A DNA stretch of 34,608 nt, taken from contig NZ_CAMYKG010000020.1 of assembly GCF_947258925.1 (NCBI RefSeq), positions 1 through 34,608 on the forward strand, read 5' to 3'. The notes under the pieces are model-generated. The model worked only from the letters and a program-made list of their open reading frames with translations, did no database searches and was not told where the DNA came from. Position numbers and translations under genes: made by a program. This document shows, piece by piece, positions 15,217-24,151 of this stretch. The number at the start of each line of letters is the position of its first letter. The stretch's first letter is position 1. Origin of the DNA: an uncultured Eudoraea sp. (GTDB lineage Bacteria > Bacteroidota > Bacteroidia > Flavobacteriales > Flavobacteriaceae).

Positions 15217-15849
15217 ATGAATTCATACTTAGATAACCTTAACTGGCGCTATGCAACAAAAAAATTTGATAGTGAGAAAGAAATCTCCGAGGAAGATTTG
15301 AATACCTTATTGGAGGCTATTCGTTTGAGTCCTTCTTCATACGGACTTCAACCCTATCATGTCATTGTCATAAAGAATAAAGGATTACGGGAAAAGTTAA
15401 AATCCGCCTCATGGGGTCAATCGCAAATTACTGATGCCTCTCATTTAATAGTCTTTGCAAATAATACCAGTTTTGATGCTGATCTTATTGATCGCTATTT
15501 AACTAATGTTAGTCAAACCAGGGAAATTGAACTTAATAATCTGCAGCAATACGGAGATTTTATGAAATCTAAACTCATAGATCTTCCCAATAACCTAAAA
15601 GAATCCTGGACTGCAAAACAGGCTTATTTGGCTTTGGGTAATTTACTTTCTGCTGCGGCAAGCTTAAAAATTGACGCCTGCCCAATGGAAGGCTTTGAAG
15701 CCAACGTTTACAATGAACTATTGGGCTTAAATGATAAAAAACTGAATACAGCTGTTGTAACTGCTGTTGGATATAGGGCGGCAGAGGATGACACCCAACA
15801 TTACAGGAAAGTCCGACAATCAAAAGAATTATTATTTACACATATATAA
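15217..15849 (+). CDS. Nitroreductase family NAD(P)H-dependent oxidoreductase
   Basis: A 210-residue FMN enzyme of the nitroreductase fold, related to NfsB. It starts YLDNLNWRYATKKFD, and continues with ISEEDLNTLLEAIRLSPSSYGLQPYHVIVI (the FMN-binding Arg/Ser region). LGNLLSAAASLKIDACPMEGFE and VVTAVGYRAAEDD follow. Such enzymes reduce quinones, nitroaromatics or other electrophiles. Position directly after a MarR regulator suggests it is induced as a detoxifying or redox-balancing enzyme. The real substrate cannot be told from sequence. Confidence 0.92.
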   Translation: MNSYLDNLNWRYATKKFDSEKEISEEDLNTLLEAIRLSPSSYGLQPYHVIVIKNKGLREKLKSASWGQSQITDASHLIVFANNTSFDADLIDRYLTNVSQTREIELNNLQQYGDFMKSKLIDLPNNLKESWTAKQAYLALGNLLSAAASLKIDACPMEGFEANVYNELLGLNDKKLNTAVVTAVGYRAAEDDTQHYRKVRQSKELLFTHI

Positions 15850-15894
15850 AACCTTTAATTTAAAACAATTATTAAAACAAGTAAATTTAGAAAC

Positions 15895-16473
15895 ATGAAA
15901 AAGAATGTATTAAGTCTGGCATTAGCCATAGTTTTTGGAACAACAGCATTTGCCAATTCCGATATAAAGGAAGAAAAGAAAGAAGTCAAAGCAAGTGAGA
16001 GTACGGTTACATGGAAAGCTTACAAGGTAACGGGTTCCCATACAGGCACAGTTAACCTAAAATCAGGAGCACTGATGTTTGATGATGGAAAACTGACAGG
16101 TGGAGAATTTGAAGTAGATATGACTTCAATGGTAGCTACGGATCTGGAAGGGGAATATAAAGATAAATTGGAAGGGCATCTGAAGTCCGATGATTTCTTT
16201 GGCGTGGAGAATAATCCAAACTCTTCCCTAGTATTTACAAATGTAAAGGCCACCGGTAAAAACTCATATGAAGTACAGGGAGACCTTACCATTAAAGGGA
16301 TAACCAAGCCAGTCACATTTGATGTTTCTGTTTACGGAAGTAAGGCTACAGCCACTTTAAAAGTAGATAGAGCCCAATACAATGTTAAGTATGGTTCCGG
16401 AAGTTTCTTTGATGACTTGGGTGACAAGACAATTTATGACGAATTTGATCTGGTTGTGGATTTAGAATTCTAA
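15895..16473 (+). CDS. YceI family periplasmic protein
   Basis: A 192-residue exported protein with signal peptide MKKNVLSLALAIVFGTTAFA and a YceI lipocalin-like beta-barrel. The family pattern is STVTWKAYKVTGSHTGTVNLKSG, then a run ending HLKSDDFFGVENNPNS and VQGDLTIKGITKPVTFDV. YceI proteins can bind polyisoprenoids in a hydrophobic cavity; the ligand here is unknown. It is the third gene after MarR and nitroreductase (46-base gap) and is followed by a clear terminator, so it closes this operon. Confidence 0.92.
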   Translation: MKKNVLSLALAIVFGTTAFANSDIKEEKKEVKASESTVTWKAYKVTGSHTGTVNLKSGALMFDDGKLTGGEFEVDMTSMVATDLEGEYKDKLEGHLKSDDFFGVENNPNSSLVFTNVKATGKNSYEVQGDLTIKGITKPVTFDVSVYGSKATATLKVDRAQYNVKYGSGSFFDDLGDKTIYDEFDLVVDLEF

Positions 16474-16492
16474 TTCAAATTTCCCCCTCATT

Positions 16493-16529
16493 AAATCCTG
16501 AATATCACTTCGTATATTCAGGATTTTTT
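16493..16529 (+). terminator. Intrinsic terminator after yceI
   Basis: A perfect 13-bp stem (16493-16505 with 16514-16526) and an 8-base loop, with the T-run continuing to 16529. It ends the MarR-nitroreductase-YceI transcript 20 bases past the stop. Confidence 0.88.
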
Positions 16530-16686
16530 ATTTGACAAAATCGCAATTAAAGATCTGGGTTTTTCTTAACTTATAAGGTTATTTTCCTGGTCGTATGACG
16601 CTTAAATACAACATTTATTAAATCAAAATTTGAAGAAATATTCATAAGAATCAGATGTAAAACTATATTTTTAGAAAAAAATATAT

Positions 16687-18228
16687 ATGACTTTAAAAGT
16701 GATGATCCGTTTGGTTTGTTCAATGGTTGTTGTACCATTACTTTTTAGTAGTTGTGGTCCTGACCTTAATTATTCCATAGAAACAACACTGAACCCATAT
16801 AAAATTGCACCATTAACCGCTCTTCTGAATATTGAAGCAGAGAAACCTTGTGATGTTACTATCAAAGTATTAGGGAGGTCGCCAGTAGAACAAACTTTTA
16901 GACTTAATTCTACCAATTTAGAGATCCCTGTTCTGGGTTTATATCCGAATAAGCAAAATAACGTTCTTGTTACTTTGGATTTTGAGGGCGGCCAGTTAAC
17001 AGATACGATAAAAATTAAAACAGAGAAGACTCCAACTTATTTTCCCAGGATTTCTATTAACAAGTTAAACCGAAATCAAATGGCGTCCGGAATGCACGGT
17101 TGTGATATCCATTTTGCGAACAATGGGAAATTTAGGTCAGAACCTTTAATTTTTGATGACCAGGGCCAGGTACGCTGGTATCTTGATTTAGGTTTTGCCG
17201 GAAAAATGGTCAGTCCTTTTCAGCGACTTAAAGATGGAACTTTATTAATGGTAAGCCGGAATGTTATTTATGAGTTTGATATGTTGGGCAAATTATTAAA
17301 AGAGACTAAGATAAATCCCAATTATGGTATGCATCATGATGTACTGGAATTACCAGATGGTAATTTACTTATTTGTGTAGGTAAAAAGGGAAATTATATT
17401 GAAGTAAACGGGGAGTCTGTTATGTCTGACAGCGACTTTATCATATTATTTGACCGAAAGAAATCTGTAATCACAAAAGAGTGGGATTTAGCTAAACATT
17501 TGGATGTAAGCAGAAGTGAATTAAATTTTTTCAGACCAGGTGATTGGCTTCATATGAATGGTTTGGCATTTGATCAAAGAGATAAATCCATAATTATATC
17601 CGGGAAAAATCAAGGTTTGATCAATATTACATGGGATGATACCCTCCAATGGATAATAGCTCCAAAAAAGCATTGGGGAAATTCTGGCAGAGCTGGTAAA
17701 GGTTTCGACATAAACCCCTATTTGCTGACTGCAGTTGATGCCCAAGGAAAATCATTTTCCAAAACTGTGCAAGAGGGTATTGAAAGTATAGATCAATTTG
17801 ACTTTGCCTGGGGAATGCATGCACCACTCCAAATGCCCAATGGGAATCTTTTTGTTTTTGATAACGGCCCCAAGAGAAATTTTGAAAATAAACTTCATTA
17901 TTCCCGGGCCGTGGAATATAAAATAAATAAAGAGGAAGGAACCGTAGAACAAGTATGGCAGTATGGTAAGGAAAGAGGTGAAGAATTTTTCTCCCCAATT
18001 GTAAGTGATGTTGATTATCTGGCCGCCTCAAATGCAATTTTGATTACCTCCGGATTTTTAAAAACGGCAACCAGCCATACAGCTAAAATTGTTGAAGTGG
18101 ATTATACGACAAGAAAAGAAGTTTTTGAAGCAACACTTTATTTCAAAAGTGAAAATGGAGATAAGACTAATAATTGGGGACAATCAGATATTTTATACAG
18201 ATCTGAACGTATGGAGTTGAAGTATTAA
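16687..18228 (+). CDS. Arylsulfotransferase-type (ASST) lipoprotein
   Basis: A 513-residue envelope protein. The lipobox LLFSSC puts the lipidated Cys at 23. A beta-sandwich of about 110 residues follows, then a beta-propeller of the arylsulfotransferase family. Blades are marked by GMHHDVLELPDGNLLICVG, DWLHMNGLAFDQRDKSIIISGK and FDFAWGMHAPLQMPNGNLFVFDNG. These His-bearing loops match in pattern the sulfate-relay His region of bacterial ASST, which moves sulfate between phenols without PAPS. Whether all catalytic residues are present I cannot verify without alignment, so it could be a non-catalytic relative. It stands alone between two terminators, in its own transcription unit; the second in-frame Met (16702) is an alternative start. 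Confidence 0.8.
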   Translation: MTLKVMIRLVCSMVVVPLLFSSCGPDLNYSIETTLNPYKIAPLTALLNIEAEKPCDVTIKVLGRSPVEQTFRLNSTNLEIPVLGLYPNKQNNVLVTLDFEGGQLTDTIKIKTEKTPTYFPRISINKLNRNQMASGMHGCDIHFANNGKFRSEPLIFDDQGQVRWYLDLGFAGKMVSPFQRLKDGTLLMVSRNVIYEFDMLGKLLKETKINPNYGMHHDVLELPDGNLLICVGKKGNYIEVNGESVMSDSDFIILFDRKKSVITKEWDLAKHLDVSRSELNFFRPGDWLHMNGLAFDQRDKSIIISGKNQGLINITWDDTLQWIIAPKKHWGNSGRAGKGFDINPYLLTAVDAQGKSFSKTVQEGIESIDQFDFAWGMHAPLQMPNGNLFVFDNGPKRNFENKLHYSRAVEYKINKEEGTVEQVWQYGKERGEEFFSPIVSDVDYLAASNAILITSGFLKTATSHTAKIVEVDYTTRKEVFEATLYFKSENGDKTNNWGQSDILYRSERMELKY

Positions 18229-18291
18229 ATGGCCCAAATTTATTGACAATTGGAAAAATTCTAGGCTATATTTATATTTCCTGCAAATTGA

Positions 18292-18322
18292 TTTGTAGTT
18301 ATAAAATTCCTTTCTATATTTG
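18292..18322 (+). promoter_or_regulatory. trp operon promoter
   Basis: TTTG (18292-18295), 19 bases, TATATTTG (18315-18322) match the Bacteroidota promoter consensus exactly. The trpL ATG begins 6 bases further, where transcription is expected to start. Confidence 0.8.
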
Positions 18323-18327
18323 ACTTA

Positions 18328-18384
18328 ATGAAAATTAGAGTAGTAAATACTTGGTGGTGGAATAACTTACGTCTTAAGTCGTGA
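18328..18384 (+). CDS. trpL: trp operon leader peptide with three tandem Trp codons
   Basis: An 18-codon frame, MKIRVVNTWWWNNLRLKS, with TGG TGG TGG at 18352-18360 and stop TGA at 18382-18384. It lies 30 bases before an intrinsic terminator and about 106 bases before trpE. Three adjacent Trp codons in so short a peptide just ahead of trp genes are the signature of ribosome-mediated attenuation: scarce Trp-tRNA stalls the ribosome on these codons. The ATG sits at or within a few bases of the predicted transcript start, so translation may begin on a leaderless end. Confidence 0.9.
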   Translation: MKIRVVNTWWWNNLRLKS

Positions 18385-18434
18385 GCTAAGCACCATTGTA
18401 GTATTACTATACGAAAAGGCTTGTCTATCACGAC
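18352..18434 (+). promoter_or_regulatory. trp attenuator switching region
   Basis: Two alternative structures can be traced. GTCGTGA (18378-18384), which contains the trpL stop codon, is perfectly complementary to TCACGAC (18428-18434), which covers the loop and inner 3' arm of the terminator. TAAGC (18387-18391) can also pair with GCTTG (18419-18423). A competing pause hairpin is TGGTG (18355-18359) with CACCA (18391-18395) plus CTTA/TAAG. A ribosome at the stop would hide GTCGTGA and allow termination; one stalled at the Trp codons would leave it free. The pairing is read by eye, not folded. Confidence 0.7.
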
Positions 18435-18444
18435 AAGCCTTTTT
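18414..18444 (+). terminator. trp attenuator terminator
   Basis: A 12-bp perfect stem (18414-18425 with 18432-18443) has a TATCAC loop and a T-run. It lies between trpL and trpE. Confidence 0.9.
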
Positions 18445-18490
18445 GATTTTTCGGAATTAGCTGGTATCAGAATCTAAATATTTGCAGATT

Positions 18491-19888
18491 ATGTCATATG
18501 AACTAAAAACACATTATAAAGAAATTCTCGCAGACACTATCACTCCCGTTAGTGTGTATTTAAAAATTCGCGATACTTTTCCCAATAGCATTCTCCTGGA
18601 GAGCAGTGATTACAGGGCCAATGACAACACTTTTTCATATATATGTTGCAATCCAATAGCATCCATAAAAGTTCAGGAAGGGCAAATTACTCAGTCATTC
18701 CCGGACGATTCCGTGAATGAAATTTCGATAAACAGCGAAACTGATGTCGTGGAAATTATCCATGATTTCAGTCAAAAATTTAAGGCCGAAACCAATGGTT
18801 TTAAATTCATAAATAATGGATTATTTGGTTATATGTCCTATGATGCGGTTAGGTTCTTTGAAGATATTTCTATCTCCAAAAAAGAAGGTGGTCTGGAAAT
18901 TCCCGATATATATTATGCCGTATATCAAAATATTATAGCGATAAATCATTTTAAAAATGTCGCTTATATATTTGCGCATTGCTACGATTCTGAGAATAAT
19001 ATTTCTGAAATTGAACAACTTCTTAATATCAGAAATTTTGCCACCTATAACTTCAGAAAAGAAGGTAAAGCCTCATCAAACCTAAATGATGAAGAATATA
19101 AAGAACATGTAGCATTGGCCAAAAAACATTGTAAAAGGGGTGATGTTTTTCAACTCGTATTATCGCGTAGGTTTTCTCAGGGATTTAAAGGAGATGAATT
19201 TAATGTCTACAGGGCACTACGCTCTATTAATCCCTCTCCCTACCTGTTTTATTTTGACTATGGTAATTTCAAAATCTTTGGCAGTTCTCCGGAAGCGCAA
19301 TTGATTGTTAAAGATGGGAAAGCTGAAATACATCCAATAGCAGGGACTTTTAAACGAACGGGGAATGATGAAGAAGATGCCGAATTAGCCAAAAAATTAA
19401 CCGAAGATGAGAAAGAAAATAGCGAGCACGTCATGCTCGTAGACCTTGCGCGAAATGATTTAAGCCGCCATGGGAATTTGGTGAAGGTAGAAAATTACCG
19501 GGAAGTCCAGTTTTTCTCGCATGTCATTCATTTGGTTTCCAAAGTAACCGGGCAAAAGAAAAAAGAAACTGCGACTATGAAAGTTGTGGCCGATACTTTC
19601 CCGGCGGGTACCCTAAGCGGGGCACCCAAACATATGGCGATGCAACTGATTGAAAAGTATGAGACTACGAATAGAGGTTATTACGGTGGAGCTATAGGAT
19701 TCATGGATTTTCATGGAGATTTTAATCACGCGATAATGATACGCACATTTTTAAGCAAAAACCACCAATTATATTACCAGGCAGGGGCAGGTTTGGTGGC
19801 AGCATCTGAGCCCGAAAAGGAATTACAGGAAACTTATAATAAACTGGGGGCTCTCAATAAAGCTCTTGAAATTGCTGAAACCATCTAA
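18491..19888 (+). CDS. trpE: Anthranilate synthase component I
   Basis: TrpE converts chorismate to anthranilate with ammonia supplied by TrpG. The 465-residue protein starts at the ATG at 18491 rather than a TTG three codons up. The N-terminal LLESSDY at 35-41 is the feedback Trp-binding motif. The chorismate-binding domain has FQLVLSRRFSQGFKGDEF, GSSPEAQLIV, HPIAGTFKRTG, LVDLARNDLSRHG and TFPAGTLSGAPK near the end. It is the first structural gene after the attenuator and precedes trpG by 19 bases. Feedback and attenuation thus both act at this step. Confidence 0.97.
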   Translation: MSYELKTHYKEILADTITPVSVYLKIRDTFPNSILLESSDYRANDNTFSYICCNPIASIKVQEGQITQSFPDDSVNEISINSETDVVEIIHDFSQKFKAETNGFKFINNGLFGYMSYDAVRFFEDISISKKEGGLEIPDIYYAVYQNIIAINHFKNVAYIFAHCYDSENNISEIEQLLNIRNFATYNFRKEGKASSNLNDEEYKEHVALAKKHCKRGDVFQLVLSRRFSQGFKGDEFNVYRALRSINPSPYLFYFDYGNFKIFGSSPEAQLIVKDGKAEIHPIAGTFKRTGNDEEDAELAKKLTEDEKENSEHVMLVDLARNDLSRHGNLVKVENYREVQFFSHVIHLVSKVTGQKKKETATMKVVADTFPAGTLSGAPKHMAMQLIEKYETTNRGYYGGAIGFMDFHGDFNHAIMIRTFLSKNHQLYYQAGAGLVAASEPEKELQETYNKLGALNKALEIAETI

Positions 19889-19907
19889 CTAAGACAAAGA
19901 TTTAGCT

Positions 19908-20471
19908 ATGAATAAAATATTGGTTATAGATAATTACGATAGCTTTACGTATAACCTGGTACATTATCTGGAAGATTTAGGATGCGAGGTCGTGGTGAAA
20001 CGAAATGACCGACTAAGCTTAGATGAAGTTAATGATTTTGAGAAAATAGTACTCTCTCCTGGTCCGGGCATCCCCGATGAAGCTGGATTACTTAAAGATA
20101 TTATTGCAAAATATGCCCCAACTAAAAGTATATTTGGAGTTTGTCTGGGGTTACAGGCAATAGGTGAAGTTTTTGGTGGGACATTAATCAATTTGGATGA
20201 AGTATTCCATGGCGTTGCAACCCAAATAGTGCTTGGAAAAGACGATCCGTTATTTGAAGGTTTACCGGATGAAATTGTAGTTGGAAGATATCATTCCTGG
20301 GTTGTAGACCCAAACCTTCCCGATGTCCTTGAAGCGACCTCTTTTGATGAAAAAGGTCAACTAATGTCCTTAAGGCACAAGACCTACGATGTTTGTGCTG
20401 TGCAATTTCATCCAGAATCCGTTCTAACCCCTCAAGGCAAACAAATGCTTAAAAATTGGATTAGGAGTTAA
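19908..20471 (+). CDS. trpG: Anthranilate synthase component II, glutamine amidotransferase
   Basis: A class I glutamine amidotransferase that supplies ammonia to TrpE. The 187-residue protein is a stand-alone TrpG with VIDNYDSFTYNLVHYL at the start, LSPGPGIP at 49-56, the nucleophile Cys79 in FGVCLGLQA, and His168 and Glu170 in QFHPES. It could in principle also serve PabA, but its place between trpE and trpD assigns it to tryptophan synthesis. Confidence 0.97.
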   Translation: MNKILVIDNYDSFTYNLVHYLEDLGCEVVVKRNDRLSLDEVNDFEKIVLSPGPGIPDEAGLLKDIIAKYAPTKSIFGVCLGLQAIGEVFGGTLINLDEVFHGVATQIVLGKDDPLFEGLPDEIVVGRYHSWVVDPNLPDVLEATSFDEKGQLMSLRHKTYDVCAVQFHPESVLTPQGKQMLKNWIRS

Positions 20472-20507
20472 CCTGGATAATTGTGCTACTGTTATAAATT
20501 AAGACAA

Positions 20508-21500
20508 ATGAAAACAATATTAAATAAATTGATTAATCATGATATCCTTTCCAAGGAAGATGCCAAAAAGGTATTGGTCAATATTGCTAAAGGAAATTAT
20601 AATAACAGTCAGATTGCAGCATTTTTGACCGTCTACATGATGCGCAGTATCACTATTGAAGAATTGGAAGGGTTCAGGGATGCACTTTTAGAATTGTGCC
20701 TGGCCGTAGATCTATCTGAGTACAACCCTATTGATCTTTGTGGTACGGGAGGCGACGGTAAGGATACTTTTAATATTTCTACGCTGGCATCATTTATTAC
20801 AGCCGGTTCTGGGATAAAGGTAACGAAACACGGCAATTACGGAGTATCTTCTACATGTGGAAGCAGCAATGTGCTGGAGTTTTTAGGAATAAAGTTCAGT
20901 AATGACGCGGACTTTCTTAGAGAATCGATTGATAAAGCAGGGATTTGTGTCTTGCATGCGCCATTGTTTCATCCGGCGATGAAAAATGTTGCTCCGATAA
21001 GGCGTGAACTGGCGGTTAAAACTTTCTTTAATATGCTCGGGCCTATGGTAAATCCGGCTTTTCCGACAAATCAAATCGTTGGTGTATTTAATCTGGAATT
21101 GGCCCGAATGTACGGGTACCTCTACCAGAATACAGATAAAAAATATACAGTGCTCCACGCCTTAGATGGTTATGATGAAATTTCATTAACAGGGAGTACA
21201 AAAACTATTTCCAATAATGCAGAAGGTATTTTAGATCCATCGGATTTTGGAGTGGACGTTGTAAAACAACAAGATATAACAGGAGGCGGAAGCATAGACA
21301 AATCTGCCCAGATTTTCATGAATATATTGCAAGGCAAAGGCACCGAAGCCCAAAATAATGTTGTTTGTGCCAATGCCGGAGTTGCCATTGCCACGGTTCT
21401 GGATATTAGTCCGCAAGAAGGTTTTGAAAAAGCAAGAGAATCCCTGCACAATAAAAATGGGTTGGAGGCTCTAAAAAAATTACAACAATTAAGTGCCTGA
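20508..21500 (+). CDS. trpD: Anthranilate phosphoribosyltransferase
   Basis: TrpD joins anthranilate to PRPP. The 330-residue protein starts at the ATG at 20508; a TTG 27 bases upstream would add an atypical Cys/Tyr-rich stretch. Motifs are DLCGTGGDGKDTFNIST (PRPP/Mg binding), KHGNYGVSSTCGSSNVLE and RRELAVKTFFNMLGPMVNP. The second motif differs from the common KHGNRxVSSxSGSADVLE but keeps its frame. Its stop overlaps the trpC start by one base (TGATG), indicating translational coupling. Confidence 0.96.
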   Translation: MKTILNKLINHDILSKEDAKKVLVNIAKGNYNNSQIAAFLTVYMMRSITIEELEGFRDALLELCLAVDLSEYNPIDLCGTGGDGKDTFNISTLASFITAGSGIKVTKHGNYGVSSTCGSSNVLEFLGIKFSNDADFLRESIDKAGICVLHAPLFHPAMKNVAPIRRELAVKTFFNMLGPMVNPAFPTNQIVGVFNLELARMYGYLYQNTDKKYTVLHALDGYDEISLTGSTKTISNNAEGILDPSDFGVDVVKQQDITGGGSIDKSAQIFMNILQGKGTEAQNNVVCANAGVAIATVLDISPQEGFEKARESLHNKNGLEALKKLQQLSA

Positions 21501-22285
21501 TGAATATATTAGAAAAAATTGTTGCGGATAAGAAAAAAGAGATACGGCTAAAAAAAGCTGTAATCCCTGTCAGACAATTGGAGGCTTCGTCACTTTTCCA
21601 AAGAGAACCCTTATCACTTGCCCACAATCTCCGTGATAGCAAAACCGGTATTATTGCCGAACATAAGAGAAGATCACCATCTAAATCAGTGATCAATCAA
21701 AATTGTAATGTCCAGGACGTTGCCAGTGGTTATATGCTTGCTGGTGCCTGTGGCATGTCTGTTTTAACAGATGGTAAATACTTTGGAGGGTCGTTGGATG
21801 ATTTGCTTCTTGCCAGATCCGCCGTTGAATTTCCCCTCCTGAGAAAAGAATTTATAATAGACGAGTACCAGGTTATTGAATCTCGTTCTCACGGAGCTGA
21901 CACAATTTTGCTAATAGCAGCTATTTTGTCAAGAAAGAAAATAAAAATCCTTTCAGAATTAGCCAAAAGCCTGCAATTAGATGTACTACTGGAAGTTCAT
22001 AACGAGGAAGAATTAGTTAAATCTTTAATGCCCAGTTTGGATATGCTGGGTGTAAATAACCGAAACCTCAAAACCTTCGAAGTTAACTTGGAGACGAGTG
22101 CCGAGTTGTCTGAAAAGATCCCGGATGAATTTGTAAAGGTTTCCGAAAGTGGTATAAGTTCTGTGAGTGCTATTAATGAATTAAGAGAATTTGGATATAG
22201 GGGATTCCTTATTGGAGAAAACTTTATGAAAACTGCGAACCCGGGGGAGAGCGCAGGGCAATTTATAAAACAATTAGGTAGATGA
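21500..22285 (+). CDS. trpC: Indole-3-glycerol phosphate synthase
   Basis: TrpC closes the indole ring from CdRP. The 261-residue TIM barrel has ILEKIVADKKKEI at the start, IIAEHKRRSPSKSVI with the catalytic Glu/Lys pair at about 50-64, and LLRKEFIIDEYQVIESRSHGADTILLIAAIL in the middle. LLEVHNEEEL, LGVNNRNLKTF and VSESGISS follow. It is a stand-alone enzyme, not a TrpCF fusion as in enterobacteria. It overlaps trpD by one base and trpF by four bases (ATGA). Confidence 0.97.
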   Translation: MNILEKIVADKKKEIRLKKAVIPVRQLEASSLFQREPLSLAHNLRDSKTGIIAEHKRRSPSKSVINQNCNVQDVASGYMLAGACGMSVLTDGKYFGGSLDDLLLARSAVEFPLLRKEFIIDEYQVIESRSHGADTILLIAAILSRKKIKILSELAKSLQLDVLLEVHNEEELVKSLMPSLDMLGVNNRNLKTFEVNLETSAELSEKIPDEFVKVSESGISSVSAINELREFGYRGFLIGENFMKTANPGESAGQFIKQLGR

Positions 22286-22923
22286 AACTGAAGATTTGTG
22301 GAATGAGAAATAATATTGAAGAAGTTGCCGAATTGCAACCGGATTATCTCGGGTTTATATTCTGGAAGCCTTCCAGGCGTTTTTTTCAAGGTGATATTCC
22401 CGGTTTACCTAAAACCATTGGCAAAATAGGCGTTTTTGTGGATGCCACAGTTAATGAAATTATACAACAGGCTAAGATTCATGATTTAAATTTTCTACAA
22501 TTACATGGCAGCGAATCTCCTGCTTTTTGTGAGAAATTAAACGAACAATTACAAATCCAAAACCTTAGCGCTGAAATTATAAAGGTATTTAGCATTTTGG
22601 ATAGTTTTGACTTCACACAATTAAATGCCTATGAGAAATCAGTCGATTACTTTTTATTTGATACAAAGGGCAAATTGCCGGGTGGTAACGGATATCAATT
22701 CAACTGGGAAACCCTGAAAGGATATCCATCCAAAAAACCATATTTTCTTAGCGGTGGAATAGGTCTTGAAGAAGTAGAAGAATTATTGATATTCCTTCAA
22801 AAGGAAGAGTCCAAACTCTGTCACGCCATAGACGTCAACAGTAAATTTGAACTATCCCCCGGCTTAAAGGATATTGGGAAATTAAAAGAATTTAAGAACA
22901 GGTTGTACGAAACCAACCTATAA
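22282..22923 (+). CDS. trpF: Phosphoribosylanthranilate isomerase
   Basis: TrpF converts PRA to CdRP, the substrate of TrpC. The 213-residue TIM barrel has KLKICGMRN at the start with the catalytic Cys, DYLGFIFWKPSRR, LNFLQLHGSES, YFLFDTKG with the catalytic Asp, and FLSGGIGLEE. It has a 4-base overlap with trpC upstream and a 12-base gap to trpB. Confidence 0.96.
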   Translation: MKLKICGMRNNIEEVAELQPDYLGFIFWKPSRRFFQGDIPGLPKTIGKIGVFVDATVNEIIQQAKIHDLNFLQLHGSESPAFCEKLNEQLQIQNLSAEIIKVFSILDSFDFTQLNAYEKSVDYFLFDTKGKLPGGNGYQFNWETLKGYPSKKPYFLSGGIGLEEVEELLIFLQKEESKLCHAIDVNSKFELSPGLKDIGKLKEFKNRLYETNL

Positions 22924-22935
22924 AAACATAAGAAT

Positions 22936-24117
22936 ATGACTTATCATGCTGATGAAAAGGGTTATTACGGACAGTTTGGAGGAGCATATATACCAGAAAT
23001 GCTGTATCCCAACACCGAAGAACTGAGGCAAAATTATCTTCAGATTATGGAAGAACCATCTTTTGTCAATGAATTCCAATCTTTGCTTAGAGATTATGTT
23101 GGGCGACCCACTCCTTTATATTTTGCCAATCGTCTTTCAGATAAATATCAAACAAAAATTTACCTTAAAAGGGAAGATTTATGCCATACAGGCGCCCATA
23201 AGGTAAATAATACCATTGGACAAATATTGATGGCCAAACGACTGGGTAAGCGGAGGATCATTGCAGAAACAGGAGCTGGGCAACACGGCGTAGCTACCGC
23301 AACAGTATGTGCTCTTATGGGAATTGAGTGTGTAGTATATATGGGTGAAATAGATATTGCCCGTCAGGCCCCCAATGTAGCCAGAATGAAGATGTTAGGA
23401 GCCGAAGTAAGACCTGCTTTATCAGGCAGCAGAACACTAAAGGATGCCACCAATGAAGCCATTCGCGACTGGATAAATAATCCTGTAGACACCCATTATA
23501 TTATTGGTTCTGTCGTGGGTCCTCACCCCTACCCTGACATGGTTGCCAGATTTCAAGCTGTAATTTCAGAGGAAATACAAGCACAACTTATAGAAAAAGA
23601 GGGTACTCCAAACCCTGATTATCTGGTTGCCTGTGTAGGTGGTGGGAGCAATGCAGCAGGCACCTATTACCATTATCTGGATAATGAAGATGTTGGAATC
23701 ATTGCCGTAGAGGCAGCTGGTAAGGGAATACATTCCGGGGATAGCGCAGCAACTTCTGCTCTTGGCAAAGTAGGTATTATTCACGGCAGTAAAACACTCC
23801 TTATGCAAACTCAGGATGGTCAAATAACAGAACCTTATTCGATTTCTGCAGGCTTGGATTACCCGGGTGTTGGTCCTATGCACGCCAATTTATACACCTC
23901 CGGAAGAGGTGAATTTATTTCGATTACCGATGATGAAGCTATGACAGCAGGCCTATTGTTATCACAATTAGAAGGAATTATACCTGCAATAGAGACATCA
24001 CATGCCTTCGCCATTTTGGACTATAAAAAATTTCAACCGGATGATATTGTGGTTATTAACCTCTCAGGAAGGGGTGATAAAGATTTGCAGACCTATATAG
24101 ATTATTTCAAATTATAA
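22936..24117 (+). CDS. trpB: Tryptophan synthase beta chain
   Basis: The PLP enzyme that joins indole to serine. The 393-residue protein is the TrpB1 type that pairs with TrpA. It has the start [36 protein letters not shown] with the PLP Lys at 89, [17 protein letters not shown] (catalytic Glu), and the phosphate loop [10 protein letters not shown]. It ends [16 protein letters not shown]. Length matches the family. Confidence 0.98.
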   Translation: MTYHADEKGYYGQFGGAYIPEMLYPNTEELRQNYLQIMEEPSFVNEFQSLLRDYVGRPTPLYFANRLSDKYQTKIYLKREDLCHTGAHKVNNTIGQILMAKRLGKRRIIAETGAGQHGVATATVCALMGIECVVYMGEIDIARQAPNVARMKMLGAEVRPALSGSRTLKDATNEAIRDWINNPVDTHYIIGSVVGPHPYPDMVARFQAVISEEIQAQLIEKEGTPNPDYLVACVGGGSNAAGTYYHYLDNEDVGIIAVEAAGKGIHSGDSAATSALGKVGIIHGSKTLLMQTQDGQITEPYSISAGLDYPGVGPMHANLYTSGRGEFISITDDEAMTAGLLLSQLEGIIPAIETSHAFAILDYKKFQPDDIVVINLSGRGDKDLQTYIDYFKL

Positions 24118-24151
24118 CTAGTTTCTTTAAGTGAAACTGAAGTTGACTAAA

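Noticed and set aside
17627..18037. Minus-strand open frames over the ASST gene
   Set aside because: They are antisense to a long gene with clear family motifs and lack any such motif themselves.
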